Positions 15,536-25,484 of a stretch of DNA of 64,000 nt are shown one piece after another. Source of the DNA: DASXKD01 sp963734725 (GTDB lineage: Bacteria; Actinomycetota; Actinomycetes; Streptosporangiales; Streptosporangiaceae); assembly GCA_963734725.1 (NCBI GenBank), contig CAVTIX010000009.1, forward strand, positions 669,979 through 733,978. Reading direction: 5' to 3'. The first letter of the stretch is position 1; each line of letters opens with the position of its first letter. The position numbers and the translations under genes are program-made. The notes below the pieces were generated by a model that saw only the letters and a program-made list of their open reading frames with translations, did not search any database and was not told where the DNA came from.

Positions 15536-15686
15536 GTCACCAGGGTAGCAAAACCCGGCCACGCTCCGCATGCGCGTTGCCACCACCCTCGGCGCCCGCT
15601 CTCGCGCCCAGGACCGCCGTGCCCGGCCCTGGACAGCGAAATGTCCGCGATCCGAAACATGGCGCTAACCCCGGCGTGGCTCTGCC

Positions 15687-16487
15687 CTAAGACCAGGTGA
15701 TCTGCAGCGCGCGGCCGAAGGCGGCGAGGATGCCGGGATCGCCTGTCACTTGGAGCCGGTCCGCCGGGCCGCGGTTCCAGAGCATCAGGTAAAGCTCGGA
15801 CGCGGGGCCAGCGACTTCGCAGTCGGCCCGGCCGGCGCCCCGCGACACGCCCGGCGCGTCCCGGCCGCTCGCGATCAGCCAGTCCGCCACGCCGGCGGTG
15901 CCGTCATCGGCGTGGATCGCAAAGCTGCCGCTCAGGCCCGCCCAGTTCCCGCGCTTGATGCTCCGGGCGAGGAAGCCCATGACCAGTTCGTCCACGCCAT
16001 CGGCGGCGAACGCCGGCTCGAAGGATATGCCGTTCCCTGGCGCGGCGCGCCCGGCCGCCTGCTCAGCGTCCACCCGGTGGATCGCGGTCTCATGCGCCTG
16101 GCGCCGCGCCCAGAAGGCTAGCGGCGAGGGCGCGGGCAGGAACGCCCAGCAGTTCAGGCCCGGGCCGGCCGCGCCCAGGGCCCGCACTAGGGCGGCATGG
16201 CCCTCGCGGAACCAGCCGGGCAGCTCAGCGTCGGCGGGCCCCCGGCCGAGGATCTCCTCCTCCGACGCGCCGGCCGGGCGGTTCAGTCCCTCCGCGACGA
16301 AACCCGTCGCCCATCGGTGCACGTAACCCGTGTGCCTGAGCAGGTCCCGGACCGCCCAGCCCGGGCAGGAAGGCACCGCGGCGGCCAAACCGGCCCGCTG
16401 CGCCGCGGCGGCCAGCCGTTCCCCCTGGCGGCGCAGTGCCCCGACGTAGCCGGGAACGTCGAAGGGGGCATATGTGGGTGGCGCCAC
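15687..16487 (-). CDS. Maleylpyruvate-isomerase-family (MDMPI/DinB-like) mycothiol-dependent protein
   Basis: About 266 residues. The N-terminal MDMPI_N four-helix domain shows the usual PSCPGWAVRDLLRHTGYVHRW segment; the first metal ligand of this fold is the His of LRHTG. A second motif, RQAHETAIHRVDAE, supplies the other conserved His pair of the DinB-like metal site, and the C-terminal half is an SCP2-like domain. Family members act on mycothiol-dependent substrates or are of unknown use. GTG 16487 is chosen because upstream sequence is non-homologous and would overlap the divergent P450 gene. Confidence 0.82.
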   Translation of the reverse strand: MAPPTYAPFDVPGYVGALRRQGERLAAAAQRAGLAAAVPSCPGWAVRDLLRHTGYVHRWATGFVAEGLNRPAGASEEEILGRGPADAELPGWFREGHAALVRALGAAGPGLNCWAFLPAPSPLAFWARRQAHETAIHRVDAEQAAGRAAPGNGISFEPAFAADGVDELVMGFLARSIKRGNWAGLSGSFAIHADDGTAGVADWLIASGRDAPGVSRGAGRADCEVAGPASELYLMLWNRGPADRLQVTGDPGILAAFGRALQITWS

Positions 16488-16615
16488 GTGGGCAAGGATG
16501 CCACAACCGAGCTCGCGCGCTTTCCGGCCGGGCCGGGCAATGCGACGATAGAGCCAGGGACGAGACATCAGGACACGGCATTCTTCAGCGATGCCCAGGG
16601 CGGAAGGTCTCCGGC

Positions 16616-17878
16616 GTGACGGCTCACTACCCCCCGCTCGCACCCGAGCACATCGACCTGTCCGACACCGAGTTCTGGGGCTGGCCGATGACCGACCGGG
16701 AGGCCGCCTTCGCGATGCTGCGGTCCCTGGACCACCCACCGTTCTACGCCGAGCCCGAGTTTATCTTCGAGATCGGTCCCGGGTACTACGCGCTGGTCCG
16801 GCACGCGGACGTGGTGCAGGCCAGCCGGAATCCGGACGTGTTCTCCTCGGGCAAGGGCGCTACCTCGATCGCGGATCTCCCGGTCGAGTTCAACGAGTAC
16901 TTCGGGTCGATGATCAACATGGATGACCCGAGGCACGCCCGGCTGCGCCGCATCGTCTCGCGCGCCTTCACGCCACGAATGATCCAGCGGTTTGCCGACG
17001 ACGTCACGGGGATCGCCGCCGGGATCGTCGAGGACCTCCTCGCCACCGGGCCCTGCGACTTCGTGGAGCACGTGGCGGCGCGGCTGCCGCTGACCATCAT
17101 CTGCCAGCTGATGGGCATTCCTGATGACAGCTACGCCATGGTGCTGCGGAACACGAACGTCATCCTGTCCGGCATGGACCCCGACCTGATCAGCGAGGAC
17201 ATGGACGAGGCGGTGGGCCAGATTCTCGCTGCGGGCGCGGAGCTCGGCGACCTGGTGACCTCCCTGGGCCAGCAGCGCGCCGCGAAGCCGGCCGACGACC
17301 TCATCTCTGCCCTGGTCACCGCGAACATCGACGGCGAGCAGCTGACCACGGCCGAGCTGGCCTCGTTCTTCATCCTGCTGGTCGTAGCCGGTAACGAGAC
17401 CACCAGGAACGCGCTGTCCCACGCGCTGGTCCTGCTGACCGACTTCCCGGACCAGCGGGAACTGCTGCTCGCCGACGTGAACGGCCGTCTCGAGGGCGCG
17501 GTCGAGGAGATCGTGCGGCACGCCTCGCCGGTAATGTTCATGCGCCGCACGGTGACCCGGGACTACCAGATGAACGGGCACGACTATCACGAGGGCGACA
17601 AGGCCGTGCTGTTCTACTGGTCGGCCAACCGGGACGAGTCCGTGTTCACCGATCCCGGCCGGTTTGATATCACCCGCTCCCCCAACCCGCACGTAGGATT
17701 CGGCGCACCCGGGCCGCATTTCTGCCTGGGCGCCCACCTGGCCCGGCGGGAGATCACCGTGATGCTGCGGGAGCTGCTCACCAGGGTGCCTGGCATCCGG
17801 GCCACGGCGCCCCCGGACCGGCTGCTGTCCAGCTTCATCAACGGCATCAAGCACATGCCCTGCGATTTCGGCGCCTGA
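16616..17878 (+). CDS. Cytochrome P450
   Basis: 420 residues, a soluble bacterial P450. Landmarks are the I-helix AGNETTRNA (about residues 260-268), the K-helix EEIVRHASP with the ExxR pair, and the heme loop FGAPGPHFCLG near 362-372 with the axial Cys. The N-terminal FWGWPMTDREAAFAMLRSL and the overall pattern resemble steroid/fatty-acid P450s such as the CYP124/125 group, but the substrate is not assignable. The GTG at 16616 follows GGAAGG. No ferredoxin or reductase gene is adjacent. Confidence 0.93.
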   Translation: MTAHYPPLAPEHIDLSDTEFWGWPMTDREAAFAMLRSLDHPPFYAEPEFIFEIGPGYYALVRHADVVQASRNPDVFSSGKGATSIADLPVEFNEYFGSMINMDDPRHARLRRIVSRAFTPRMIQRFADDVTGIAAGIVEDLLATGPCDFVEHVAARLPLTIICQLMGIPDDSYAMVLRNTNVILSGMDPDLISEDMDEAVGQILAAGAELGDLVTSLGQQRAAKPADDLISALVTANIDGEQLTTAELASFFILLVVAGNETTRNALSHALVLLTDFPDQRELLLADVNGRLEGAVEEIVRHASPVMFMRRTVTRDYQMNGHDYHEGDKAVLFYWSANRDESVFTDPGRFDITRSPNPHVGFGAPGPHFCLGAHLARREITVMLRELLTRVPGIRATAPPDRLLSSFINGIKHMPCDFGA

Positions 17879-17958
17879 CCGGCAAACCGCCCGGCGGCTA
17901 TCCCGCGCCGGTCATCGGCGCCAGCCAGCGGCACAGCCACGGCGTGCCGGGCGTGGCC

Positions 17959-18237
17959 TCACCTCAGGGCGCTGATCTGTCCCGCCAAGGCCATATCCGC
18001 AGCGGTGAGCCCGCCCGCCGAATGCGTGGACAGGGTCAGCGTGACCCGGTTCCACTGGATCAGCACATCCGGGTGATGGTTCGCCGTCTCGGCCAGGTAG
18101 GCCACAGCCCCGGTGTAGAGCATCGCCTCACGGAAGTCGGCGAGTTCCACGGTGCGCGTGATGCTGGCACCGGACCTGGTCCAGCCGCGCAAGGTGGCCA
18201 GCGCAGTGGTGATCTCTTCTTCGCTCAGCAGTGTCAC
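17959..18237 (-). CDS. 4a-hydroxytetrahydrobiopterin dehydratase (PCD/DCoH-like)
   Basis: 92 residues, typical size. The signature ETANHHPDVLIQWNRV holds the catalytic HH-D of pterin-4a-carbinolamine dehydratases, which recycle pterin cofactor after aromatic amino acid hydroxylation; in many bacteria the protein also has a poorly known role in molybdopterin or folate metabolism. GTG 18237 gives the family length; longer starts add unrelated residues. It converges with the P450 gene and is divergent from gcvT. Confidence 0.88.
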   Translation of the reverse strand: MTLLSEEEITTALATLRGWTRSGASITRTVELADFREAMLYTGAVAYLAETANHHPDVLIQWNRVTLTLSTHSAGGLTAADMALAGQISALR

Positions 18238-18418
18238 GTTTCCCGACCCTAGCCCCAGGCGGCGGGTTGAGGCAGCCTCACCATATGAAGCCCGGCGGCC
18301 CGGCGCCGCGCAACGGTAGCTACCGGGGCCAGGGCCGCCTGCGACGGCTCGGTAGGCTGGGCGCGCCCGCCGGCGCGGCGATGATGCCGGCCGGGCCGGA
18401 GGCTTGGAGGTGAGGCCG

Positions 18419-19593
18419 ATGAGCACGCCGGAACCGGGACCGGCGGAACCGGCCGCCGGCGCGTCAGGCGGCGCCGCCGAAGGCGCGGTGCGGGCCACGC
18501 CGCTGCGCGCGGTGCATGAGGGCCTGGGCGCCAGCATGACCGCGTTCGCGGGCTGGCTGATGCCGCTGCGGTACCGCAGCGAGACCGCCGAACATCAGGC
18601 GGTCCGGAACGCCGCCGGGCTGTTCGACCTCTCGCACATGGGCGAGATCGCGGTGACCGGCGCCGGCGCGCCCGGGGCGCTCGACTACGCCCTGGTCGGC
18701 AACATGTCCACGCTGGCGCCTGGCCGGGCCCGTTACACCATGATCTGCGCGCCCGACGGCGGCGTCCTCGACGACCTCATCGTGTACCGGCTGGCTGATG
18801 CCGAGTACCTGCTCATCCCGAACGCCGCGAACACCGCCGTGGTGGCCGCCGCGCTGCACGAGCGGGCGGCCGGCCACGACGCCAAAGTGACCGACCAGAC
18901 CGCGGAGTACGCCCTGATCGCCATCCAGGGACCGCACGCCGCCCGGATCCTGGCGCCGCTGACCGAGATAAGCCTCGACGGGGTCAGGTACTACGCGAGC
19001 CACCGCGGCACGGTGGCCGGCCGCCCGGTCCTGCTCGCCCGCACCGGCTACACCGGCGAGGACGGTTTCGAGCTGTTCACCGCGGCGGCCGACGCCGAGG
19101 CGGTGTGGACGGCGCTGGCCGCGGCGGGCGCGGACGACGGCCTGGTACCAGCCGCCTGGCCGCCCGCGATACGCTCCGGCTGGAAGCCGGCATGCCGCTG
19201 TACGGCAACGAGCTGAGCGCGCAGGTGACGCCGTTCGATGCCGGCCTCGGGCGGGTGGTCGTGTTCGACAAGCCTGGAGACTTCGTGGGGCGTGCTGCGC
19301 TGGCTGAGCGGGCACAGGCTCCGGCGCGTCAGGTGCTGGCCGGCCTCATCGGTGGGTCACGCCGGGTTCCCCGGCATGGGTACCCGGTGACCTGGGACGG
19401 CGTATCCTGCGGAACGGTCACCAGCGGCGCGCCCTCGCCAACGCTGGCCGTGCCCATCGCCATGGCCTACCTGGATCCGGAGGCCGCCAGCCGCGCCCGG
19501 GACGACACCGAGGGCCGGCTCGCGGTGGACGTCCGGGGCAGGCCGGAGCCTGCCAAGATCACGGACCTGCCGTTCTACCGTCGGCCGCGCTGA
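18419..19593 (+). pseudogene. gcvT: Glycine cleavage system T protein (aminomethyltransferase), frameshifted
   Basis: Codons 1-245 read as GcvT (GWLMPLRYRSETAEHQAVR, FDLSHMGEI, ARTGYTGEDGFELF), then the frame changes: GLVPA should continue GLAARDTLRLEAGMPLYGNEL, which is found one frame over and runs to RRPR at 19593. The span of 1175 nt is one short of a multiple of three; a missing G near 19155 (gccgcctgg where gccggcctgg is expected) repairs it. GcvT releases ammonia and 5,10-methylene-THF from the GcvH-bound aminomethyl group. The ATG follows GGAGGTGAGG. No glycine-riboswitch motif was found upstream. Confidence 0.88.
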
Positions 19594-19648
19594 GCCGGCC
19601 GCTGACCCCCTGCCCGGCACCAACGACTGTTTCCAGGAGAAGGCGACC

Positions 19649-20036
19649 ATGACCATCCCCGACGAACTGCGCTATACCGCGGAGCACGAGTGGGTCTCGA
19701 TCAGCGGTTCCGTCGCGTCCGTGGGCATCACCGACTACGCCCAGCAGGCACTCGGTGATGTCGTCTACGTATCAGTGCCAGCGCCCGGCACCAGGGTGAC
19801 GGCCGGTGAGCCATGCGGCGAGGTCGAGTTCGACGAAGTCGGTGAGTGACATCTACTCCCCCGTCGATGGCGAGGTGACCGAGGTGAACGATGACCTCGA
19901 AGACGACCCGGCGCTGGTCAACACCGATCCCTACGGGGCGGGCTGGCTGATGCGCATCAGGCTCGACCCGGACACCGACGGGCCCGGCCTGCTGGGCCCC
20001 GAAGAGTACGCCGTGCTGACCAAGGAGTCCGGGTAA
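19649..20036 (+). pseudogene. gcvH: Glycine cleavage system H protein, frameshifted at the lipoyl site
   Basis: MTIPDELRYTAEHEWVSISG begins a normal GcvH. At about 19830 the frame runs out as VEFDEVGE-stop, while the +1 frame gives STKSVSDIYSPVDGEVTEV, the lipoyl-lysine motif and rest of the protein, to 20036. The span of 388 nt has one extra base; an additional T in gagttcgacg explains it. Corrected, the protein is 128 residues with the lipoylated Lys in ESTKS. The ATG follows GGAGAAGG. It lies 55 nt after gcvT, so the two form an operon. Confidence 0.88.
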
Positions 20037-20094
20037 GCGTCGCGCCGGCCCGCTGACCATGCCGGGCGGCCTGGTCAACCGCGCCGGGCGCCCG

Positions 20095-20343
20095 CTAACT
20101 GCGCCGCCACCGCCACACCAGTAGGCCCACCGCGATCACGGTCGCCGCGGCCGCCCCGATCTGAACCTCGGGCCGGGACGCCTGGTCCAGCACCTTGGAC
20201 ATGGCGCGCTTGGCAACGTTGGCCGGGCTGACCCGCTCGGTGAGCGTGTCAATGGTGCGAGCGAGGTTCTCCCTGGTGCGCTCGATCTGCTTGACCAGCT
20301 GGTCCGGATCCCGCACCGCGACCTCGCCGTTCGCCTCCGCCAT
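20095..20343 (-). CDS. DUF3618-type small membrane protein
   Basis: 82 residues from ATG 20343, preferred because of GAAGGG upstream. The core DPDQLVKQIERTRENLARTI then LTERVSPANVAKRA is the DUF3618 signature. A C-terminal hydrophobic helix (IGAAAATVIAVGLLVW) and basic end WRWRRS anchor it in the membrane. The function is unknown. Confidence 0.8.
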   Translation of the reverse strand: MAEANGEVAVRDPDQLVKQIERTRENLARTIDTLTERVSPANVAKRAMSKVLDQASRPEVQIGAAAATVIAVGLLVWRWRRS

Positions 20344-20508
20344 CGCAAGCATCCCTTCGCCCGGTATCCCCAGGTGATCAGTCTTCCAGGCTGGGCTGCG
20401 CCGCGCACGGCGGCCCGCGGTCAAGAGCATGTATTTAACCACGGGCCGCCACGAACTGCCCTGGCCGGTGCCGGGCGTCAGCCGCCGGGCACCGGCCAGG
20501 CCGCGGGC

Positions 20509-22992
20509 TTACTGCCCCGCGAGGTCCTGCGCAGCGCCGATCAGGCTATGGCAGGCGCCATTGAGCCGACCGGTGTTGGGAATCGGTGTGTTTTGGAAGG
20601 CGGCGTTCTCGAGATCCTGCTTGATCACGCCCGCCAGCTGGTCCCGCGACCGGTCGAGGGACACCAGTGCCTGGTCGGTGGCAAGGTACTTCACGTCACC
20701 GGGGCTGGTGCTCTCGATGCCCTGGGTCGCGAACTTGAGGGTAGCGGTGCCGAACGTGCCGACGCTGGAGTTGAGCTGCTTGTAGCAGTCCCCGAGGTTC
20801 GAAACGGCCCCGGCCCGCAGCGCCTTGTTCGGGTTGGTCAGGATCTGGGTGATGACCCGGCCATCGTGCTCGTAGTCGTCCTTAAGCCCGAGCAGGTACA
20901 TCATGGTGGGCCGGATGTCGGTCTCGTCGACCCAGGTGCCTTTGGTGTGGCTGCCTGGGACGGTGACCTGGCCGCTGTCCGACCCTGCCGAACTCGGGCC
21001 CGCCTTGGCGGCGCTGCCGTCCAGACCCAAGTTCTTCACCCCCGGGCCGGCGAAGCCCACGAAGTTGGTGTCGATCTCGGCCGCGTAGTCACCGTGGTTG
21101 TAGGCGAAGCCGGGGTTTACGCTGACGCACGGCTGAGTGCAGTTCGTTGCCCCGGTACTCAGGAAGTAGTCCGGCCGCGCGAACATCGTGAACGTCGGTG
21201 TCCTGGCCGGGTCGGCGTTCACCATGTGCAGGATCGCCGCTTCGGTTCGGTCAGCCAGGTAGTTGGTGATCGGCTGGGTTGTGCCTGTGTACGGGTTCGC
21301 CGCGGTGAGCCCGCCGGCGTCCCGTTCCAGCGTCCGGACCACGTCCGTATTCTGCCCCGGATTCCCGGTGACGTAGACGTACGGTGACGAGTCGAACGGC
21401 ATGGCGAACGGGGTGGTGTTGTTCTTCTCCGTCGCCAGCAGCCCGCTCAGGTTGCCGGACAGCTCACCGAACGACCCCGCCGGGTAGGTGCACGGCACGT
21501 CCGGGGTGACCGTGTCGCCGCTGACAGTGGCGCCGTCGCAGTTGGCCGGGGTGGGCTGGATCGCCCGGCCCACGTTCGCGCCCGCCACGTGGTCGCCCTC
21601 GTCCGAGCTGAGGACGAACAGCGTGTTCTGCGGGGTGATCCCGTCCGCGGCCAGGCGCTGGAAGAAGATCCCGAACGCCTGGTTGTAGTACTGCGCCTGG
21701 GCGACATAGCAGGGGCTGCCGGGGCCGAGCGCGGCGGGCGCGTTGGGCGGGAAGTTGCACGGCCCGCCGGTGCCCGACAGCGCCGGGATGTGCTCGTTCC
21801 CATGGACGTCGGAGATGTAGCCGCCGGTGATGGGGACGCCGGCCTCCTGCATGTCGGCGAGATAGGCGAGCGTCTGCGAGGCGTTGATACTGCTGAAGCC
21901 CGGGAAGCCAGGGGCAGGCGGGTTGAGGAACGCGCCGTTGAGCTGGTTGCCGTTCAGGTCCACCAGGTTCCCGGCGGCGTTGGTGACCTCGTACCCGTGG
22001 TGCATCACGTTCGGCGTGCCCGCCCCGAGCTGTGGGGCGACGTACCGGTGCCCGAACAGCCCCTGGAAGCCGTTGTAGCCGCCCGGCTCGTCGGGCAGCA
22101 GGTCGGGAGAGGCGGTGGAGCTGGGAGAGGTCTGGCCGAACTTGACGCCCTGGGCTTTCGCGCAGAACGCGCTGCCCTGCGCGCAGTGCACCGCGACACC
22201 GACGTAGTCCGCTACCTCCGCATCCTTGAACGGGTCGGTGGTGTCGGCGGCGAGCTGCTGCGCCTCGGGTGAGTTGGGACCGAACACCTTGGGGATGTCC
22301 ACCGCGGTGTTTTCCAGCTCCACGTTGGCCGTCCCAACGTAACCGGCGTCGCATCCCGCGCGGGTGTAAGGCGCCCACGGAGCCGGGGTGATCGTGTCCG
22401 GCGCCGGGGGCGGGGACGTGGTGGCCGGCGGCGTCGGCGAGTAGACCATGGACGGGTTCGCATCGGACCCGGGGGCCGGCTGGGTCAGCGTGTCGAAGAT
22501 CGGATCCGTCCAGTAGGCGAAGGCGCTCGCCGGGTCTGTGGTGCCGTCGGGGTTGTAGAACCGGTAGGCGTTGTTCCCCGCCGACATCCCCTGCCGGTCG
22601 CCGTACAGCCCGGTCAGGGTGGTCAGGATGTCGTTGGCCGTGTGCGCGATGAGCGGCGTGTGGTTGTTCGACATGAACGTGCCGTTGTTCTCGAAGAAGT
22701 GCAGCAGGTTCGGCATCATCTCGAGGTCGGATGGCACGTTCGGGTTGTCACGGAAGAAGTGGACGTTGTCGAACGTGATCTGGACGACGTGCTGAATGCC
22801 GTTGCCGAGCTGACAGGCATTGCTCGCTATCACGTGAACGGCATGATGAGCCGGATGGGACGGTTGCGCCCTCGTCGCGGCGAGCCCAGGCGCGGCCGAA
22901 CCCGCGAGAGCGAAACCGCCCAGGAGCGCGGCACACCCGGCGATGATGACGGTCCTCCCGGTGATCCAACGCCTGCGCTTGTCCAATGGCAT
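20509..22992 (-). CDS. Secreted alkaline-phosphatase-superfamily-like protein
   Basis: 827 residues with a clear signal peptide (RRRWITGRTVIIAGCAALLGGFALAGSAAPGLAA). The mature part begins HVVQITFDNVHFFRDNPNVP and continues LEMMPNLLHFFENNGTFMSN, then HTPLIAHTANDILTTLTG; later it has DEGDHVAG (about 480) and ETDIRPTMMYLLGLKDDYEHDG (about 700), the layout of alkaline-phosphatase/sulfatase-fold hydrolases in which Asp/His pairs hold two metals. The substrate is unknown. The C-terminal 100 residues are helical and without a recognised domain. A strong GAGGAGGA precedes the ATG. Single-gene unit with about 295 nt of apparently empty upstream DNA. Confidence 0.75.
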   Translation of the reverse strand: MPLDKRRRWITGRTVIIAGCAALLGGFALAGSAAPGLAATRAQPSHPAHHAVHVIASNACQLGNGIQHVVQITFDNVHFFRDNPNVPSDLEMMPNLLHFFENNGTFMSNNHTPLIAHTANDILTTLTGLYGDRQGMSAGNNAYRFYNPDGTTDPASAFAYWTDPIFDTLTQPAPGSDANPSMVYSPTPPATTSPPPAPDTITPAPWAPYTRAGCDAGYVGTANVELENTAVDIPKVFGPNSPEAQQLAADTTDPFKDAEVADYVGVAVHCAQGSAFCAKAQGVKFGQTSPSSTASPDLLPDEPGGYNGFQGLFGHRYVAPQLGAGTPNVMHHGYEVTNAAGNLVDLNGNQLNGAFLNPPAPGFPGFSSINASQTLAYLADMQEAGVPITGGYISDVHGNEHIPALSGTGGPCNFPPNAPAALGPGSPCYVAQAQYYNQAFGIFFQRLAADGITPQNTLFVLSSDEGDHVAGANVGRAIQPTPANCDGATVSGDTVTPDVPCTYPAGSFGELSGNLSGLLATEKNNTTPFAMPFDSSPYVYVTGNPGQNTDVVRTLERDAGGLTAANPYTGTTQPITNYLADRTEAAILHMVNADPARTPTFTMFARPDYFLSTGATNCTQPCVSVNPGFAYNHGDYAAEIDTNFVGFAGPGVKNLGLDGSAAKAGPSSAGSDSGQVTVPGSHTKGTWVDETDIRPTMMYLLGLKDDYEHDGRVITQILTNPNKALRAGAVSNLGDCYKQLNSSVGTFGTATLKFATQGIESTSPGDVKYLATDQALVSLDRSRDQLAGVIKQDLENAAFQNTPIPNTGRLNGACHSLIGAAQDLAGQ

Positions 22993-23287
22993 GTAATCCT
23001 CCTCATCCAGTCGCCCGTCCAGCGCCGGGCGGGCAACCCTGCCGGTGACCCTAGGACGGTCGCGCTAACGCGAGGGGACGCGGGTACGACGATCAGGCCA
23101 ACACGCGCCTGCCGTCGCGTACGCCCCGGCCCATCCCTGGGACACGCCAACCCCAAAGATGGCCCAAATTCGGGTCTACGGCTAGGGCCTCCCCGGCGCG
23201 GAAATTGCCGTAGCCGACAGCTTTGCCGCATGCCGGGCTTACCCCGGCGCCGTTTTGGCCCTAATGTGCCCGGGAGAGGAGCCGGCC

Positions 23288-23478
23288 ATGGACACTCAAC
23301 CAGATCAGACACCGGGTGCTGAACCGTCCCGGGGAGGCCCGCCCCCTAGTCCATCGCGTGGCGCGTCGCTCGCACGGTGCTGCCCACCGGGCTGATCTTC
23401 CTCGGCATCATCGGGGCGATCGTCGCCGGCACCATCCGGATCACCCGGGTCAGGCGCGCCCGCGCCCAGGGCTTCTGA
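23288..23478 (+). pseudogene. Small membrane protein, frameshifted
   Basis: From ATG 23288 (GGAG upstream) the start reads MDTQPDQTPGAEPSRGGPPP and then stops; one frame over, the sequence continues SIAWRVARTVLPTGLIFLGI and a hydrophobic helix IIGAIVAGTIRITRVRRARA to a stop at 23478. The 191-nt span is one base short, suggesting a deletion near 23340. Corrected, it would be a roughly 63-residue single-pass protein of unknown function. Confidence 0.5.
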
Positions 23479-23516
23479 CCGCCACCCGTGTCGGCGCGCG
23501 CTCGTAGTATCGGGGC

Positions 23517-24200
23517 GTGACGGTCAGGACGGTCATCTTCGACTGGGGCGGGACGCTCACCCCGTGGCACCGTATCGACCACGAAATCCTGTGGCGCGAC
23601 GTGTGCGCCAAGCACTATGCGGCGGCCCGCGCGGCGGAGGTCGCCCGCGCGTTGCATGCGGCAGAGCGGGACGTCTGGGCGGGCATCGAGCGGTCCCAGC
23701 AGAGCGCGACGCTCGCCCACGTCATCGAGCGCGCCCAGGTGAGCGTGCCCGACGCCGTGCTCGCCAGCTACTTCGAGGCGTGGGCGCCGCACACGATCAC
23801 CCACCCGGACGCGCCGGTCCTGCTTCGCGAACTGCGGCGCAGGAACATCAGGATCGGGGTGCTGTCCAACACGCTGTGGCCGCGGGCCGTACACGACCAG
23901 ATTTTCGTCCGCGACGAGGTGCTCGACCTGATCGACGGCGCCGTGTACTCCTGCGAGCTGCCCTGGACCAAGCCGCACCCCGAGGCGTTCCGCGCCGCGA
24001 TGGCCGCGGTCGGCGAGGATGACCCGGCCTCGTGCGTGTTCGTCGGCGACCGGCCGTTCGACGACGTGCACGGCGCCAAGAGCATCGGCATGCGGGCGGT
24101 GCTCATGCAGAACAGTGACGTGCCGCCGTTCGAGGCCGCGGCGCCCGACGCCACCATCACCCGGCTGTCCCAGTTGCTCCCGTATCTCGACCGCTGGTAA
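23517..24200 (+). CDS. HAD-superfamily hydrolase
   Basis: 227 residues. Motif I is FDWGGTLT (Asp nucleophile replaced in context by D-W-G as in many phosphoglycolate-phosphatase-like HADs), motif II VLSNT, motif III Lys in TKPHPEAF, and motif IV FVGDRPFDDVHGAK with the metal-binding Asp pair. The cap is small and alpha-helical (subclass I). The enzyme probably removes phosphate from a small metabolite; the substrate is unknown. GTG start; the next gene begins 48 nt later. Confidence 0.88.
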   Translation: MTVRTVIFDWGGTLTPWHRIDHEILWRDVCAKHYAAARAAEVARALHAAERDVWAGIERSQQSATLAHVIERAQVSVPDAVLASYFEAWAPHTITHPDAPVLLRELRRRNIRIGVLSNTLWPRAVHDQIFVRDEVLDLIDGAVYSCELPWTKPHPEAFRAAMAAVGEDDPASCVFVGDRPFDDVHGAKSIGMRAVLMQNSDVPPFEAAAPDATITRLSQLLPYLDRW

Positions 24201-24248
24201 CCCGATAGCGCCCCGAAGCGCGGGACCGCCGTGGCAGGATGACGACCC

Positions 24249-25439
24249 GTGGGAAGGATGTTCCGTACCACCCTGTCCCGGGCGGTGGCGCTGGCCGCGC
24301 CGCTGGCGCTGCTGGCCGGATGCGGGACCGCCGTGGTTCCCGCGGCCGGCGCCGGTCAGGACGGCCAGGCCGGTGCTGGGTCCCAGCCCGGAAACGTGGT
24401 CCTGGCCGCGGGCGAGCAGACGGCCCTGGGTGCGGGAACCGGCCGCAGCCAGTCCGCCATCCACGCCCCGAGGGCGGCGAGCCCGGGCCCCGGCGGCACG
24501 ACGGTCCCCGGCGCGCCGAACTGCCCGATGTTCCCGGCCAGCAACATCTGGAACACCGACATCTCCAAGCTGCCGGTGAACCCGCACAGCGCCGCCTGGA
24601 TGCGGGGCATGGACTCGGCCAGCACGTTCCTGCACCCCGATTTCGGGCCGAATCCCGGCGGATTCCCGTACGGCATCCCGTACAACATCGTCACCAGCGC
24701 GCACCATCTGGTCCCGGTCAAGTTCCGGTACGCCAGCGAGAGCGACAAGGGCCCCTACCCGTTCGGCGCGAGCACGCTGATCGAAGGCGGCCAGAACGCG
24801 GGCGGCGACCGTCACGCGATCATGGTCAACAAGTCCACCTGCACCCTGTACGAGCTGTGGGAGGCCCGTTACTCCGCATCGGGCTCGACGGCCGGCTCCG
24901 GCGCGATCTGGAGCCTGGCCTCCAACCGGCTCCGCCCCGCAGGATGGACCTCCGCCGACGCGGCCGGCCTGCCCATCCTGCCCGGCCTGCTGAACTACAG
25001 CCAGGTGCAGGCGGCGGCGCGATCCGGCCGCCCGATCACCCACGCGATCAGGTTCACCGCGCAGGCCACCCAGTCCGCCTACCTGTGGCCCGCCCGGCAC
25101 GAGGCGGGCTCGGGCGGGAACCCGGCGCTTCCGCCGATGGGCGCCCGGTTCCGGCTGAAGGCGAGTTTCAACGTGGCCGGGTTCTGCGCCAGCAGCACGC
25201 CGTACTGCGCGGACGCCAAGGCCGTGCTGACCGAAATGCGGCACTACGGGCTCATCCTGGCCGACAACGGGAGCAACTGGTTCTTCCAGGGCAGCGCGTT
25301 CCCGCGGTGGCCGGGGGCCCTGGTCGCTCTGCTGAAGCAGATCCCCGCCCGGGCGTTCCAGGCGGTTGACGAGTCCTGCCTGATGGTCAGCCCGAACTCA
25401 GGCCGGGCCGCGGCGAAACCCGGCTGCCCGATCGGCTAA
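24249..25439 (+). CDS. Exported lipoprotein of unknown function
   Basis: 396 residues. The N-terminus RTTLSRAVALAAPLALLAGC ends in a lipobox (LLAG-C), so the mature protein is lipid-anchored. A low-complexity linker (25-85) leads to a Trp/Tyr-rich domain starting CPMFPASNIWNTDISKLP, with conserved-looking segments HAIMVNKSTCTLYELWEARY and GLILADNGSNWFFQGS. This arrangement is seen in secreted proteins of soil bacteria, but I know no activity for it. Six Cys remain in the mature part and could pair outside the cell. Confidence 0.75.
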   Translation: MGRMFRTTLSRAVALAAPLALLAGCGTAVVPAAGAGQDGQAGAGSQPGNVVLAAGEQTALGAGTGRSQSAIHAPRAASPGPGGTTVPGAPNCPMFPASNIWNTDISKLPVNPHSAAWMRGMDSASTFLHPDFGPNPGGFPYGIPYNIVTSAHHLVPVKFRYASESDKGPYPFGASTLIEGGQNAGGDRHAIMVNKSTCTLYELWEARYSASGSTAGSGAIWSLASNRLRPAGWTSADAAGLPILPGLLNYSQVQAAARSGRPITHAIRFTAQATQSAYLWPARHEAGSGGNPALPPMGARFRLKASFNVAGFCASSTPYCADAKAVLTEMRHYGLILADNGSNWFFQGSAFPRWPGALVALLKQIPARAFQAVDESCLMVSPNSGRAAAKPGCPIG

Positions 25440-25484
25440 AAGCCCGCCCGCTCCCGGCACGGCAGGCGCGGGGTCAGCCCCGGC

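Noticed and set aside
15410..15560. T-box riboswitch upstream of leuS
   Set aside because: The conserved GGTGG-ACCGCG antiterminator box is absent; a leader peptide and terminator fit better.
18238..18418. Glycine riboswitch upstream of gcvT
   Set aside because: No tandem aptamer core sequences were found in the 180 nt upstream.
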